DNA of 64,000 nucleotides from an uncultured Gammaproteobacteria bacterium (GTDB lineage Bacteria > Pseudomonadota > Gammaproteobacteria > Pseudomonadales > Pseudohongiellaceae), in contig CAJXRP010000017.1 in NCBI GenBank assembly GCA_913060495.1, positions 18,725-82,724 of the forward strand, in the 5' to 3' direction. Under the pieces are notes generated by a model. It did no database searches, was not told where the DNA came from, and saw only the letters and a list, made by a program, of their open reading frames with translations. The position numbers were made by a program, and so were the translations under genes. Positions 17,461-26,078 of this stretch are shown piece after piece (within the stretch, counting starts at the first letter, position 1; every line of letters starts with the position of its first letter).

Positions 17461-18108
17461 TTATCTCTTCCTACCCAATAACTCGAGCGCTTCACTTATT
17501 TCACGCTGCCGACCAGAATCTGCTACTGGCCTGTTCGGGCGTGCTGGCGCACGCTGCGCCTGCAGCAGAACTCTCTCTGCCTCATCGTAGCGCTTCTCGT
17601 CTAACAGGTAAGTGCCATAGAAATAATTAGTATCAATTCCTTGAGGATTTAGAGCGACTGCCTTGAGCAAAAGTTCCTCTGCGGTGTCGTCATCGCCGAA
17701 ACCCACTGGCCAACCAGGCACGCTATGATACAAAGTGCCCAATGTAGTATAGGCGGAACCACCAAGAGCATTCGGGTCCAGACCTACCGAAAACTCGAGA
17801 TCCGCCTTGGCTTGCTTCGCCAACCCCAGCGCTCCCAACCCCCCCTTAGCACCCGCATAGGAAGACTTGATAATCCCTTTCCATATCCACACCTCAGCCG
17901 AAGAAGGCTCCCTAGCTGCTAAAGCTTCACCTTCATCTACTAACTGGGCGAATGCAGACAGTTGCGCCTTTCCCTCCATCTGATAGTTAACTTCAGCCCA
18001 GCGCTGCTGCAAATGAAATAGGTCGCTCATCTCCGCAGCCACCGATTGAACCGCCCAAAATCCACCGAAAATTGCCGAGAACAACAAAATTCTATTCTTA
18101 AGTTTCAT
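17461..18108 (-). CDS. Secreted TPR-repeat protein
   Basis: The 215-residue protein has a signal peptide (cleavage near SVAAEM) and helical repeats of the tetratricopeptide type (ADLEFSVGLDPNALG, AEELLLKAVALNPQG, YDEAERVLLQAQ). It is probably periplasmic. It overlaps the SDR gene by four bases and precedes the response regulator gene by 36 bases, so it belongs to the ten-gene operon. TPR proteins scaffold other proteins; the partner is unknown. Confidence 0.75.
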   Translation of the reverse strand: MKLKNRILLFSAIFGGFWAVQSVAAEMSDLFHLQQRWAEVNYQMEGKAQLSAFAQLVDEGEALAAREPSSAEVWIWKGIIKSSYAGAKGGLGALGLAKQAKADLEFSVGLDPNALGGSAYTTLGTLYHSVPGWPVGFGDDDTAEELLLKAVALNPQGIDTNYFYGTYLLDEKRYDEAERVLLQAQRAPARPNRPVADSGRQREISEALELLGRKR

Positions 18109-18905
18109 GATGATTCACCTACTGTTGTGTACCGTTTAATAACATTCAATTTCCCCACCAGAGAATTCCTGACAAGGCCTGGCAATACCGCATTTACCAC
18201 TACAAACAATTTCTCTGGCCAACCCAAGTAACGCACTGCCTTATCATTCTTGAGTGATTGGATGATCTCATTAGCAACGTATTCTGGTGTGTCTGAATTA
18301 TTACCGAGCTCGGTATTCATTGCATTGACGCTATCTGCGTTCAAATTGGTTTTGGTGGCTCGCGGAGCTATATAGAGAACTTTTATCGATGTGTCAGCCA
18401 GTTCCCGTGACAGCGCTTCTGTGAAACATTTCAGCCCCGCCTTGCTTGCGCAATAGGCGACGAAACCTGGGTGGCCTATGCTGGCGAATATTGAACCGAC
18501 ATTTAGAATTGTCGCTGCGGGTTTCTTCTTTAGCATCGGAATCAATTCGTGGCACAGCAATACCGGTGCTATCAAGTTTATGGACAGCATCTTCTCGATG
18601 AGCTGCGGTGCCTGCTTCTCAAACAAATCGAAATTCAGGATTCCGGCGAGATTGATAACGGCATCTATGCCGCCAGCTTGCTGGCAGATTTCCGCGATTT
18701 CCCGCCGCCCTTCATGGCTGGAAATATCTGCACAGGCTAAGGTATTAGCGCCCCCCAGATTAGCATTCAATCTCTCCAATGCATCCTGCTGATAGCAACT
18801 CAACACTAACTGCGCGCCTTCGTTATGCAACTGGGTGCTTAGTAATTCCCCGATACCGCCCGTGGCGCCGGTGACAAGAATCCTCTTCCCCGATACGTTC
18901 ATCAA
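18105..18905 (-). CDS. Short-chain dehydrogenase/reductase
   Basis: This 266-residue SDR has the cofactor motif GATGGIG near residue 14, NLAG near 86 and the catalytic Ser (near NVGSIFA) with YCASK supplying Tyr and Lys. It should reduce or oxidise a carbonyl/alcohol with NAD(P)H. The C-terminal tail with hydrophobic residues could associate with membranes. It starts one base after the stop of the diiron oxidase gene, which suggests it acts on the product of that enzyme or of the acyl-CoA ligase, perhaps a fatty-acyl-derived ketone or aldehyde (inference). Confidence 0.85.
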   Translation of the reverse strand: MMNVSGKRILVTGATGGIGELLSTQLHNEGAQLVLSCYQQDALERLNANLGGANTLACADISSHEGRREIAEICQQAGGIDAVINLAGILNFDLFEKQAPQLIEKMLSINLIAPVLLCHELIPMLKKKPAATILNVGSIFASIGHPGFVAYCASKAGLKCFTEALSRELADTSIKVLYIAPRATKTNLNADSVNAMNTELGNNSDTPEYVANEIIQSLKNDKAVRYLGWPEKLFVVVNAVLPGLVRNSLVGKLNVIKRYTTVGESS

Positions 18906-19586
18906 TTAAGCCCTCATTCGTATTTTGGGGACACCGTGATCGGCAGACAGCGAGCGAAATATATTTCCATACAGCTGATAAAACATACGGCAGGCATGAA
19001 TAATGATTTCTTGATCCGCCGTATCGTCAATCTTGTTCACTAAATCTTCAAAAAATTTCACATGATCTTGATCCAGCGATCCGTGAGAATAGAGATAGGA
19101 AAAAGCATTCTGCGGCAAACCGAGCTTACCCTTTACCGAGTCCGCCACCTGGTCGGCGAGATTGATGCTAGTGCCTTCTAACACATGCACCATACCGAAG
19201 AAACCCATTGGGTTTACCCTCTGCGCCATATCATAGGCATAAGCAACCATCAGCTCAGTTGCAGGGGAAGGATTACCATTGCGCACGGCTTCTTTGTCGT
19301 AACCGCAGCTCTGTATATCGTTAAGAATCCATTCCTGATGGCCTATCTCCTCTTCGATATATTCCGCGACTGCGCTACGTATCCATTCCTTCTCACCGGG
19401 AAGCCTAGAGCCCACAGCCATCATTAGAGGGACAGTGTGTTTTACGTGGTGATAAGCCTGCACCAGAAAGGCGACATAGTCATCGACCTCTATCTGGCCC
19501 TGCAGGCAACGCGCAATAATGGGAGCAGACAGAAGCTGCTGACGATCCTGCTCAGTTTCACTCACCAAAGTATCAAAAAATTTCAT
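18906..19586 (-). CDS. Haem-oxygenase-like diiron oxidase (TenA-like iron-containing redox enzyme)
   Basis: The 226-residue, all-helical protein belongs to the 'iron-containing redox enzyme' group. Likely iron ligands are the ExxH pair Glu80/His83 (EEEIGHQEW), Glu137 (HVLEGTS) and the residues around His168, Asp172 and His175 (SHGSLDQDHVKFFED). Known members oxidise fatty acids or amino acids, for example UndA, which makes terminal alkenes. I chose the ATG at 19586 because it has a GAGGAAA site; an ATG at 19601 is also in frame. It sits between an acyl-CoA ligase-like gene and an SDR gene, which suggests chemistry on an acyl chain. Confidence 0.8.
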   Translation of the reverse strand: MKFFDTLVSETEQDRQQLLSAPIIARCLQGQIEVDDYVAFLVQAYHHVKHTVPLMMAVGSRLPGEKEWIRSAVAEYIEEEIGHQEWILNDIQSCGYDKEAVRNGNPSPATELMVAYAYDMAQRVNPMGFFGMVHVLEGTSINLADQVADSVKGKLGLPQNAFSYLYSHGSLDQDHVKFFEDLVNKIDDTADQEIIIHACRMFYQLYGNIFRSLSADHGVPKIRMRA

Positions 19587-19597
19587 ACGCTTTCCTC

Positions 19598-21100
19598 TCA
19601 TCCAGTTACGGATTGATTCGGGTTATTTTCCTGAACATCGCTTATGCCCTTTGCATAGAGCGCGTCTATTTCAATTTGGAAGGCTTCGTTTATGTTTTTA
19701 CGGCGAGGCCTGCCGTTGTCTGTCATGAATCTACTTTCGCTTTGTAACGGTTTTTCCAATCTGTGCCAGGCCATGACTCGGGCATAGTCCGGCAAGCCGG
19801 CATTTATGACGTCAATCAGCGCCTGAATTTCAGCATCACTGGTATTCGGTGAACGCGCGGTCAGCAGAGCTGCACAGAAGGGTCTCGCATCACCCAGCAA
19901 TACCGCCTCAGCCAAGAGCGGATTCGCTAGCAACTCACTTTCAACCCACTCCGGCGAAATATTGCGGCCATAGCTTGAAATCAAAAGATTCTTCTTGCGG
20001 CCATCGATGTGAAGAAAACCATCCTGATCGAGATGTCCTAGATCACCGGTTTTTATCTGCTTAGGACTCCAGCTCTGAGGCTCATTCACATAGCCCAGCA
20101 TCGTATTGCCTGAGACCAGCACCTCACCTTCGCTAAAGGAAACGACCAAGCCTGATAACGGCTTTCCACAACTCCCCGGCTTCTGAGCATGCGGCGTGTT
20201 TAAACTTACTACCGATGCGCATTCGGACAGCCCATAACCCTCGTAAACAGGAATGCCAAGTTCCCTAGCCTCAATGAGAAGGTCTACCGATACTTTGCTG
20301 CCACCTACGGCAACAAACTTTAATGAAGCGGGGCATTGCCACCCTTGTTTGATCGCATTGACCAACAATAGAAGCAGCTGTGGAATGAGAATCATCGACT
20401 GCGGTTGTATCGACGCTATGATTGCCAATAATTTCTGCGGATCAACTAAAGCGCTACCTTTAAAACCCATCTCTTCAGGCTTAGGGATAATGACCTCACC
20501 GTGGGCGAGAATCGGCGCATAGATGCCTGCTACATTCTCCAGCAATGTACTTAACGGCAGTACGCAGAGATGACGCGGAGCAGCTATCGCTATAACCGAC
20601 GAGAGGATATCTGCCTGCCGCAGAAGCTGCTCGTGACTTAGACAGACTCCTTTAGGCTCGCCAGTAGAACCGGAGGTAAAAGTAATCTTGCCTGTTGCCT
20701 CTGGCAACATGACTGCCTGCTTAGCAGGCTGCAGAAGACAGAGACTCAATCGAGCCTCTCCCAATAGTGCTATGGTTTCGCAGTGAGCCTGATAATCTGC
20801 TTCGAAAAGTTCTGGATTGTCGGTAATTACCGCTTCAACAGAGCAGGCCTTAATCGCATATCGGCGCTGAGACTCGGAGAAAAATTCTGGCAGCGGTAAC
20901 AGGCACACCTGTGTCTCTCGACAAGCGATATCCACGATGGCCCATTCAATGCTATTGCCAGCCAACAACGCTATTCTGAAGAGACCCTTTTCGCGGAGCA
21001 ATTGTGCAACAACAGCAATCTCAGCCTCGATAGCCTTGGCCGAATAACTTCTATTCAGATCACTCAGCGTGAATTGTAGATTGTTGCCAGCACTAAGCAT
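19598..21100 (-). CDS. AMP-binding acyl-CoA ligase-like enzyme
   Basis: The 500-residue adenylate-forming enzyme has the phosphate-binding motif FTSGSTGEPKG near residue 150, a GYGLSE motif near 290 and GDLGHLDQDGFLHIDGR near 355. The usual C-terminal catalytic Lys region reads RRKNIN near 470. It activates a carboxylic acid, most likely a fatty acid, as an acyl adenylate, and may transfer it to CoA or to a protein partner. It overlaps the upstream hemolysin-family gene by eight bases. Substrate and acceptor are unknown. Confidence 0.85.
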   Translation of the reverse strand: MLSAGNNLQFTLSDLNRSYSAKAIEAEIAVVAQLLREKGLFRIALLAGNSIEWAIVDIACRETQVCLLPLPEFFSESQRRYAIKACSVEAVITDNPELFEADYQAHCETIALLGEARLSLCLLQPAKQAVMLPEATGKITFTSGSTGEPKGVCLSHEQLLRQADILSSVIAIAAPRHLCVLPLSTLLENVAGIYAPILAHGEVIIPKPEEMGFKGSALVDPQKLLAIIASIQPQSMILIPQLLLLLVNAIKQGWQCPASLKFVAVGGSKVSVDLLIEARELGIPVYEGYGLSECASVVSLNTPHAQKPGSCGKPLSGLVVSFSEGEVLVSGNTMLGYVNEPQSWSPKQIKTGDLGHLDQDGFLHIDGRKKNLLISSYGRNISPEWVESELLANPLLAEAVLLGDARPFCAALLTARSPNTSDAEIQALIDVINAGLPDYARVMAWHRLEKPLQSESRFMTDNGRPRRKNINEAFQIEIDALYAKGISDVQENNPNQSVTG

Positions 21101-21842
21101 GAGAGCTACCTTGCTGACGAACCTCTAAGGCAAGCGCTTCAATCTCGCTCTTGTAAAAATTTTGTACCAGGTTAAAGAGGTTTCGAGCTTCAACAGCCTC
21201 TTGCGCATTGCTGAGTCGACCGGCAACTACTTGTGGCTGATTGTCATAGTAGCTACCCCAGTCGGCAGCCGAATTAGTGTCGAGACGGTCGGGCACTGCC
21301 TTGGCAATAACCTGGGTCTCAAACCCCATTTTCTGCAAACTGCGCAGCAGTGGCTTGGCCGCTGTAAAAACCATCCATTCATATCCGGCCTGATTCAAGA
21401 TCGATGCCAGTATGATAAACATCAAACGGCTCGCACCGAGAGTCGTTGCTACTAGGTTGCCAATCTCTGCGAGCTGCTTCCTTCTTACGGTCTCACCGCA
21501 AAGTAGCTCAAGCTCCTGTTCGATAGGCGCATCCAGATACTGTTCGAGGAAGAATTTTTCCGAGGCTGACCCCAAGGAGATACCGGCACTCGCAGACAAA
21601 TTGTCCCCGCAGCGCAGAGTAAGAAAAAGAGGCAGGAAATGAGCCAAACTGGCCCCGTAACTGGACTGGAACTTGCCCCCTATATAGTGCTCGACCTCTG
21701 CCCTGAGCGTTGATTCCGCTGTAATCAGATCGAATTTAGGAGAGGGCGTTAACCATTGCTTCAGAAACTGTGACATGCCAGCTTCCTCACGCACGGTAAT
21801 TCCAGAAGATTGAACAAGGTTATCTGTTGCTGCTAAAGACAT
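21093..21842 (-). CDS. Thermostable hemolysin family protein (GNAT-like fold)
   Basis: The roughly 249-residue protein matches the 'thermostable hemolysin' family (delta-VPH type): a segment FFLEQYLDAPIEQELELL is followed by RKQLAEIGNLVATTLGASR, a typical pattern. The family resembles GNAT and autoinducer-synthase folds, so an acyltransferase activity may be more accurate than haemolysis. It has no signal peptide. I chose the ATG at 21842; TTG at 21854 and GTG at 21851 are in-frame alternatives. It is the first gene of the ten-gene operon, under a CTTAAG-N5-CTTAAG box. Confidence 0.8.
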   Translation of the reverse strand: MSLAATDNLVQSSGITVREEAGMSQFLKQWLTPSPKFDLITAESTLRAEVEHYIGGKFQSSYGASLAHFLPLFLTLRCGDNLSASAGISLGSASEKFFLEQYLDAPIEQELELLCGETVRRKQLAEIGNLVATTLGASRLMFIILASILNQAGYEWMVFTAAKPLLRSLQKMGFETQVIAKAVPDRLDTNSAADWGSYYDNQPQVVAGRLSNAQEAVEARNLFNLVQNFYKSEIEALALEVRQQGSSHA

Positions 21843-21874
21843 CGTATTCACCAACTCGGCTTAGTATGGCAACT

Positions 21875-21907
21875 ACAATAACAACTGAATCTTAAGTAAA
21901 TCTTAAG
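21875..21907 (-). promoter_or_regulatory. QseB/PmrA-type box and -10 of the hemolysin/iron operon
   Basis: CTTAAGTAAATCTTAAG (21891-21907) is a perfect CTTAAG-N5-CTTAAG direct repeat. On the minus strand, ten bases after the proximal hexamer, is TATTGT (21880-21875), a plausible -10. This equals the layout of PmrA- or QseB-activated promoters, where the box replaces the -35. The operon behind it encodes a response regulator of that family. Confidence 0.65.
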
Positions 21908-21959
21908 AGCGGAGCTTCAATTCATAGAAAAATCGAAGCCCTAACTAAGCAGCACAACC

Positions 21960-22601
21960 CTAGGTCTTAGAGCGTCTCTCGAAGACCGCCAATTGCAGTG
22001 AATGGAGAAACCCTGATCGCTTAACCGTGCCGAAGAGCCGAAATTCGTTCGCTGCAAATAGATCCTTAAGCTGCGAGAGTGAAATAGGGTTTTGTTTAAC
22101 TTCCCGACCGGTCACAGCTTTGCGTAATCTACGGCGTAACGACGTCACTGAGTAAGACGAGAAGTAAGAAATAACCACATATTGAGAAGAAACTCTGCAG
22201 AGTTCGGCGATCAAGGCTTGCTGATCACTGCTATCCTGAAAATGATGCAAGAGCCTAAAACAAACAGAAGCATCAAATTCGCCATCTTCAAATCGCATAT
22301 TGAAGATATCTTGAGACTCAGCCGTTTCTTTGAATTTTTGATCACGCAGTAATGCATTCGTTAATTGCACGGCGGACTCACCAAGATCCACGGCAGTCAC
22401 ATTAACCCCCTTTTGAGCTAACCAGAGACTAAGGCGCCCTACGCCACAGGGTGCATCCAGAACAGTTTTGACCTCAGTGGCTGGCAACATCTGAAATGCC
22501 TCGCTCACCATCTGCATCTCGAACTGATGTTTACGCGGCTTACGCTGGGTATAGAGCTGGGCACTTACTGGATCAGACTTAACCCTTTCATAATTTTGCA
22601 T
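21960..22601 (-). CDS. Class I SAM-dependent methyltransferase
   Basis: The 213-residue protein has the SAM-binding motif I LDAPCGVGRLSLWLA near residue 48, an acidic end of strand 2 (VTAVDLGES) and a motif IV region (FDASVCFRLLHHF). The C-terminal part contains many basic residues (LRRRLRKAV). It follows the LPS-kinase-like gene by 47 bases and is probably co-transcribed with it. A small-molecule or lipopolysaccharide component is the likely target; the sequence does not show which. Confidence 0.82.
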   Translation of the reverse strand: MQNYERVKSDPVSAQLYTQRKPRKHQFEMQMVSEAFQMLPATEVKTVLDAPCGVGRLSLWLAQKGVNVTAVDLGESAVQLTNALLRDQKFKETAESQDIFNMRFEDGEFDASVCFRLLHHFQDSSDQQALIAELCRVSSQYVVISYFSSYSVTSLRRRLRKAVTGREVKQNPISLSQLKDLFAANEFRLFGTVKRSGFLHSLQLAVFERRSKT

Positions 22602-22648
22602 GCTAGTTTGTATCCTAAATGGGCGGAGTGACTGTTTCTAAGCGAAAT

Positions 22649-23455
22649 CTACAGCTTAGAAAGGAGTTTTGAATGCTTCGTTTGATAAGGCCCAAGCAAC
22701 ATTTCTCTTACTTCGAGCGGCTGAGTCTTAAGGTGTTTGATGAGTTGTTTGAGATCAGCACAGATGGCCTTGCGCACTGAACCCTTCTTTCTCGAACGTT
22801 CAAAATCTATCAGCTTAATAGCGCCGGATTGTTGATCGACATAGATGTGTTTAGGGTAAAGTGCGCCATGCTGAATACCGTGGTTATGCATTTCGAGTAG
22901 CTGCTCGCCACAGCGATAAAGCAAGACTCCCAGGGCTGGCGAAAACTTCTGAGCAGCGAGGAGATCTTCGAGAGAACAAATGTCAATTTCTGCTGTAACC
23001 AACAAGCCCATGGTACTGCCCGCCTCCCGCCTTACGCCCCTACAAGCAACATCGATAGCAGCAAGACTAAGCGCCTGGTTGCGCGCAATAGCGTCCGCTT
23101 CATACTCAAACGTCAACGCTCCGAATGGCTTACTGAGGGAGTAGCGAAACTGATTCACTTGCCGCTTTACATAATAGTTTCTCTGGGTGTTGTTCTCCCA
23201 CAGACTCAACTTCGACACCCCACTCCACCCGCCTTTTCGGTAGTTGATATCGTCTACAAACTGATGAGGGAGGTTCCAAAAATCTTCAAAACCCAAGAAC
23301 CCACGGCTTCTTAAGAACTGCCCATGTGAGGGCGCCTCAAAGGTGAACTGTGTGGTGGAAGGTTTCTGATTAGCTAGTCGAGTGGTTATCGAGGGCGATT
23401 TGCCCACTACCACGGAGCTAATTGATTCGATGGCGCTTGTACGGGAACTTATCAT
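22649..23455 (-). CDS. LPS-kinase-like protein (InaA/WaaP-type protein-kinase fold)
   Basis: The 268-residue protein has the kinase-like core of the InaA/Kdo kinase family: MHNHGIQHGALYPKHIYVD near residue 195-215, followed by IKLIDFERSR. The second corresponds to the DFG-type metal site. The usual catalytic Asp after His is replaced (HGALYP), which is common in InaA relatives. It could phosphorylate an LPS core sugar or be a pseudokinase. The ATG at 23455 falls where the transcript from the upstream box should start, so the messenger may be leaderless. Confidence 0.75.
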   Translation of the reverse strand: MISSRTSAIESISSVVVGKSPSITTRLANQKPSTTQFTFEAPSHGQFLRSRGFLGFEDFWNLPHQFVDDINYRKGGWSGVSKLSLWENNTQRNYYVKRQVNQFRYSLSKPFGALTFEYEADAIARNQALSLAAIDVACRGVRREAGSTMGLLVTAEIDICSLEDLLAAQKFSPALGVLLYRCGEQLLEMHNHGIQHGALYPKHIYVDQQSGAIKLIDFERSRKKGSVRKAICADLKQLIKHLKTQPLEVREMLLGPYQTKHSKLLSKL

Positions 23456-23461
23456 TACGAC

Positions 23462-23494
23462 AAGATAGAGTGAAATTCTTAAGACAACCTTAAG
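23462..23494 (-). promoter_or_regulatory. QseB/PmrA-type box and -10 of the kinase/methyltransferase pair
   Basis: CTTAAGACAACCTTAAG (23478-23494) is a second perfect CTTAAG-N5-CTTAAG. On the minus strand a -10-like TATCTT (23467-23462) follows after exactly ten bases. The predicted transcript start (about 23455) coincides with the gene's ATG. Confidence 0.65.
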
Positions 23495-23576
23495 CAGAAC
23501 AAAACAGCTGCGAAAAGATGGGGTTTTTTAAGACCCCACCTAAGTCCTCAGTACATAATTCAGTACAACAAAGATC

Positions 23577-26009
23577 CTAGTTCGCAGGCAGTAGATCGAG
23601 CTTCTCGAACAGTACCGTTTCGATTTTCTCTCGCGAGTAGAACGCAGGAAACACCTTATCATTAGCCCACAACTCGAAAAGATTGTCGTATAACGGGCTG
23701 TCGGGATCGCCAACCTGCCCAGGCGTGTTCATACCGAGCGTATTGTCCCAATCACGGGTATCGATGAAGATTCGAAACGACGCACCGGAAGTCTGATTGT
23801 CACCACTACCGGTCGCACCCAGTGTAAAACCGTTGCCTCCTCTTGGCGCGGGGCCGACTTCGAGGCGGCTTCTCATTTCTTCACTGACAGCAGCGCCTAA
23901 TGGATGGCGTATCAGCGCGTGTTTGTACTCCGCCTGCCCGTATACCCAGTTATCCATATTACGGCCAAACTTTTCTCGCAGCGTAGCGACAGCTTGCCCT
24001 AGCGTATCAAGAACGAAATCATCTCTTCCAGCAATCGGATCGCTGCCGAAATCACCGTCGGGCGCGAGCAGCATATCGATGGTTGTCTTCATGCCTACAT
24101 TGAGAAAACCGTTCGCCACCTCTGGCACTTTCAACGTTTCTATATTGTCTAGCAGCTGTCGCTCGAAGGCCACGTAGATGCCCGCCTCTACCGAGTCTTT
24201 GTCGAGCTTAAAATCCCAATCCAGCAGCATCTGACGCGCCGCTTCTACCTGTCGGTCATCGGCTTGCAGATCCTTGAAGAAAGGCACAAGCGAGCGCGCA
24301 GGAATCGATAGATAGTCGTGTTGAAATTCGATCATGTCCGTCATGTTGAACTTACGCCCGGAACTCAACAGCTCACTGCCCCGTGCCCACCGATAGGGAT
24401 CGGTCCAAGTATGGGCTATCGCATCGAGATGCGGAAAGTCTGGCGGCGTGTAGTTGCTATTCGACGTCTCGATATAACCCTCGTCAGGGTTAAATGCGTT
24501 CGGCTTCTGCTTGATTTCGAGATAGCCATCCCATTCATAACGACCATCACCGGGTACCGGAACCAGACCACTGAAGTTTCTTCTTAGCGGCGCAATACCG
24601 ACGGCCTGCCAACCGATGTTGCCCTCTCGGTCTGCCCAAATCATGTTCTCGCCGGGGATGTGACTGTAATTTGTCGCATCTCTGAATTCTTCCCATGTCT
24701 TTGCCTGATCCATGCGTAGCGAGGCAAGATAGGGTGCGCCACCAACTTCCATCCATGCCGGCCGTACCGCATAGGCCAAATTCTTATCTAGATCTTCGAA
24801 GCTTACAGGTCCGTGACGGGTGTATTTCAGTTCAACAGTGACTGCTGCTGCACCCTTAACTTCGATCACCTCCTCGATAATCTGCATGTCCTCCCAATTG
24901 CCCTGATAGCGATACTGATTGGGGTTAGCAGGGTTCGTCTCATACACCATGAGATCTTCGCCATCGGTACCGAACACCGTTAGACCCCAAGAGCCCTGCT
25001 CGTTGTGGCCGATTGAAATTCCTGGGATTTCAGGCTCCCCTCCGCCGATCACATTCCAGCCTGGACCCACTAGATGCGCCCAATAGCGAAGCGAAGGCAC
25101 CGACTGCGCACGATGCGGGTCATTGATCATCATCGGCCAGCCGTCTTGAGTGAGATCGCCACTGACTACCCAGTTGTTGCTGCCGATGTCATCTAGATCG
25201 TGTTTTTGCAGGCTCGCATCTTCAATGGATATCACACTGGCTATCTGCTCGAAGGATTGTGATGAATTGCGGTCAGTGGATGCAACGATATCGTTTGGCT
25301 CAAACTTCATGCTACTGCGATACGAGGTGTACAGATGCAAGATGTCGTTCTCGAGAAGAGATTCGCAATCGATCATTGGATCGAGAGTTAGGTCTGGATC
25401 ACGGGGATGAAAGTATTGCAGCTCACGCACCGCATCTTCGCCGATGGCACATACAGCCCTACCCACATTTAATTCTTGCCCTATATTCCCTAGTAAACCT
25501 TGATGACGAGAGATGACCACTTCTTCTGTCCAGTGTTGTGGCTGAATGCCGAGCAGCTTAAACGGAAGCGGTAGTGCATCGGGATCATCTAACGCCTCAT
25601 CTATGTACGCGTTAACCCCATGAACAAATGCGGTAATGATATCCACTCCCCGCGGATGATAGTGATTCATCTCATCCGCCATTGGGCCGCGAAACTTAAA
25701 CAGACGCGTGCCATGATCTCTATCGATCATGCGCGGACCGAAAAGCGCAGCCGTCGTGCCAGTTGCCTGGGCCCGCCATATCTCAAACTGGAACAGGCGA
25801 TCTCGCGCTGCGCTGTAGCCCTGCGCAAAGAACAGATCGTGCTCCGTCTCAGCGTAGATGTGTGAGATTCCCCACTTGTCTTTCAAAATTTCAACCGGCT
25901 GATCGAGACCTTCGATAGTTACCGAACTGGAATTTTGTGCCAGTGCGAAACTGGCTATGACTGTGAATATAGAAACGACAGAGAAGTTGGCGAACAGCTT
26001 GGTTAACAT
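23577..26009 (-). CDS. Penicillin-acylase-family Ntn hydrolase, periplasmic
   Basis: The 810-residue precursor has a signal peptide (ending near SFALAQ) and the plan of penicillin/AHL acylases: an alpha chain, a spacer (about residues 220-276) and a beta chain that would begin at the nucleophile Ser277 in DDIGSNNWVV. The motif NDPHR follows after 15 residues, as is normal. Such enzymes self-cleave and hydrolyse amide bonds of acylated amines, including acyl-homoserine lactones. The substrate is not visible from sequence. The gene stands alone, 121 bases from the kinase gene's upstream region. Confidence 0.88.
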   Translation of the reverse strand: MLTKLFANFSVVSIFTVIASFALAQNSSSVTIEGLDQPVEILKDKWGISHIYAETEHDLFFAQGYSAARDRLFQFEIWRAQATGTTAALFGPRMIDRDHGTRLFKFRGPMADEMNHYHPRGVDIITAFVHGVNAYIDEALDDPDALPLPFKLLGIQPQHWTEEVVISRHQGLLGNIGQELNVGRAVCAIGEDAVRELQYFHPRDPDLTLDPMIDCESLLENDILHLYTSYRSSMKFEPNDIVASTDRNSSQSFEQIASVISIEDASLQKHDLDDIGSNNWVVSGDLTQDGWPMMINDPHRAQSVPSLRYWAHLVGPGWNVIGGGEPEIPGISIGHNEQGSWGLTVFGTDGEDLMVYETNPANPNQYRYQGNWEDMQIIEEVIEVKGAAAVTVELKYTRHGPVSFEDLDKNLAYAVRPAWMEVGGAPYLASLRMDQAKTWEEFRDATNYSHIPGENMIWADREGNIGWQAVGIAPLRRNFSGLVPVPGDGRYEWDGYLEIKQKPNAFNPDEGYIETSNSNYTPPDFPHLDAIAHTWTDPYRWARGSELLSSGRKFNMTDMIEFQHDYLSIPARSLVPFFKDLQADDRQVEAARQMLLDWDFKLDKDSVEAGIYVAFERQLLDNIETLKVPEVANGFLNVGMKTTIDMLLAPDGDFGSDPIAGRDDFVLDTLGQAVATLREKFGRNMDNWVYGQAEYKHALIRHPLGAAVSEEMRSRLEVGPAPRGGNGFTLGATGSGDNQTSGASFRIFIDTRDWDNTLGMNTPGQVGDPDSPLYDNLFELWANDKVFPAFYSREKIETVLFEKLDLLPAN

Positions 26010-26078
26010 CGTGAATCACCTTTGGTCTTATGTTGGTTCTCGGAAAATTATTTGAGTGTTAGAAAAATGAATTCAACA

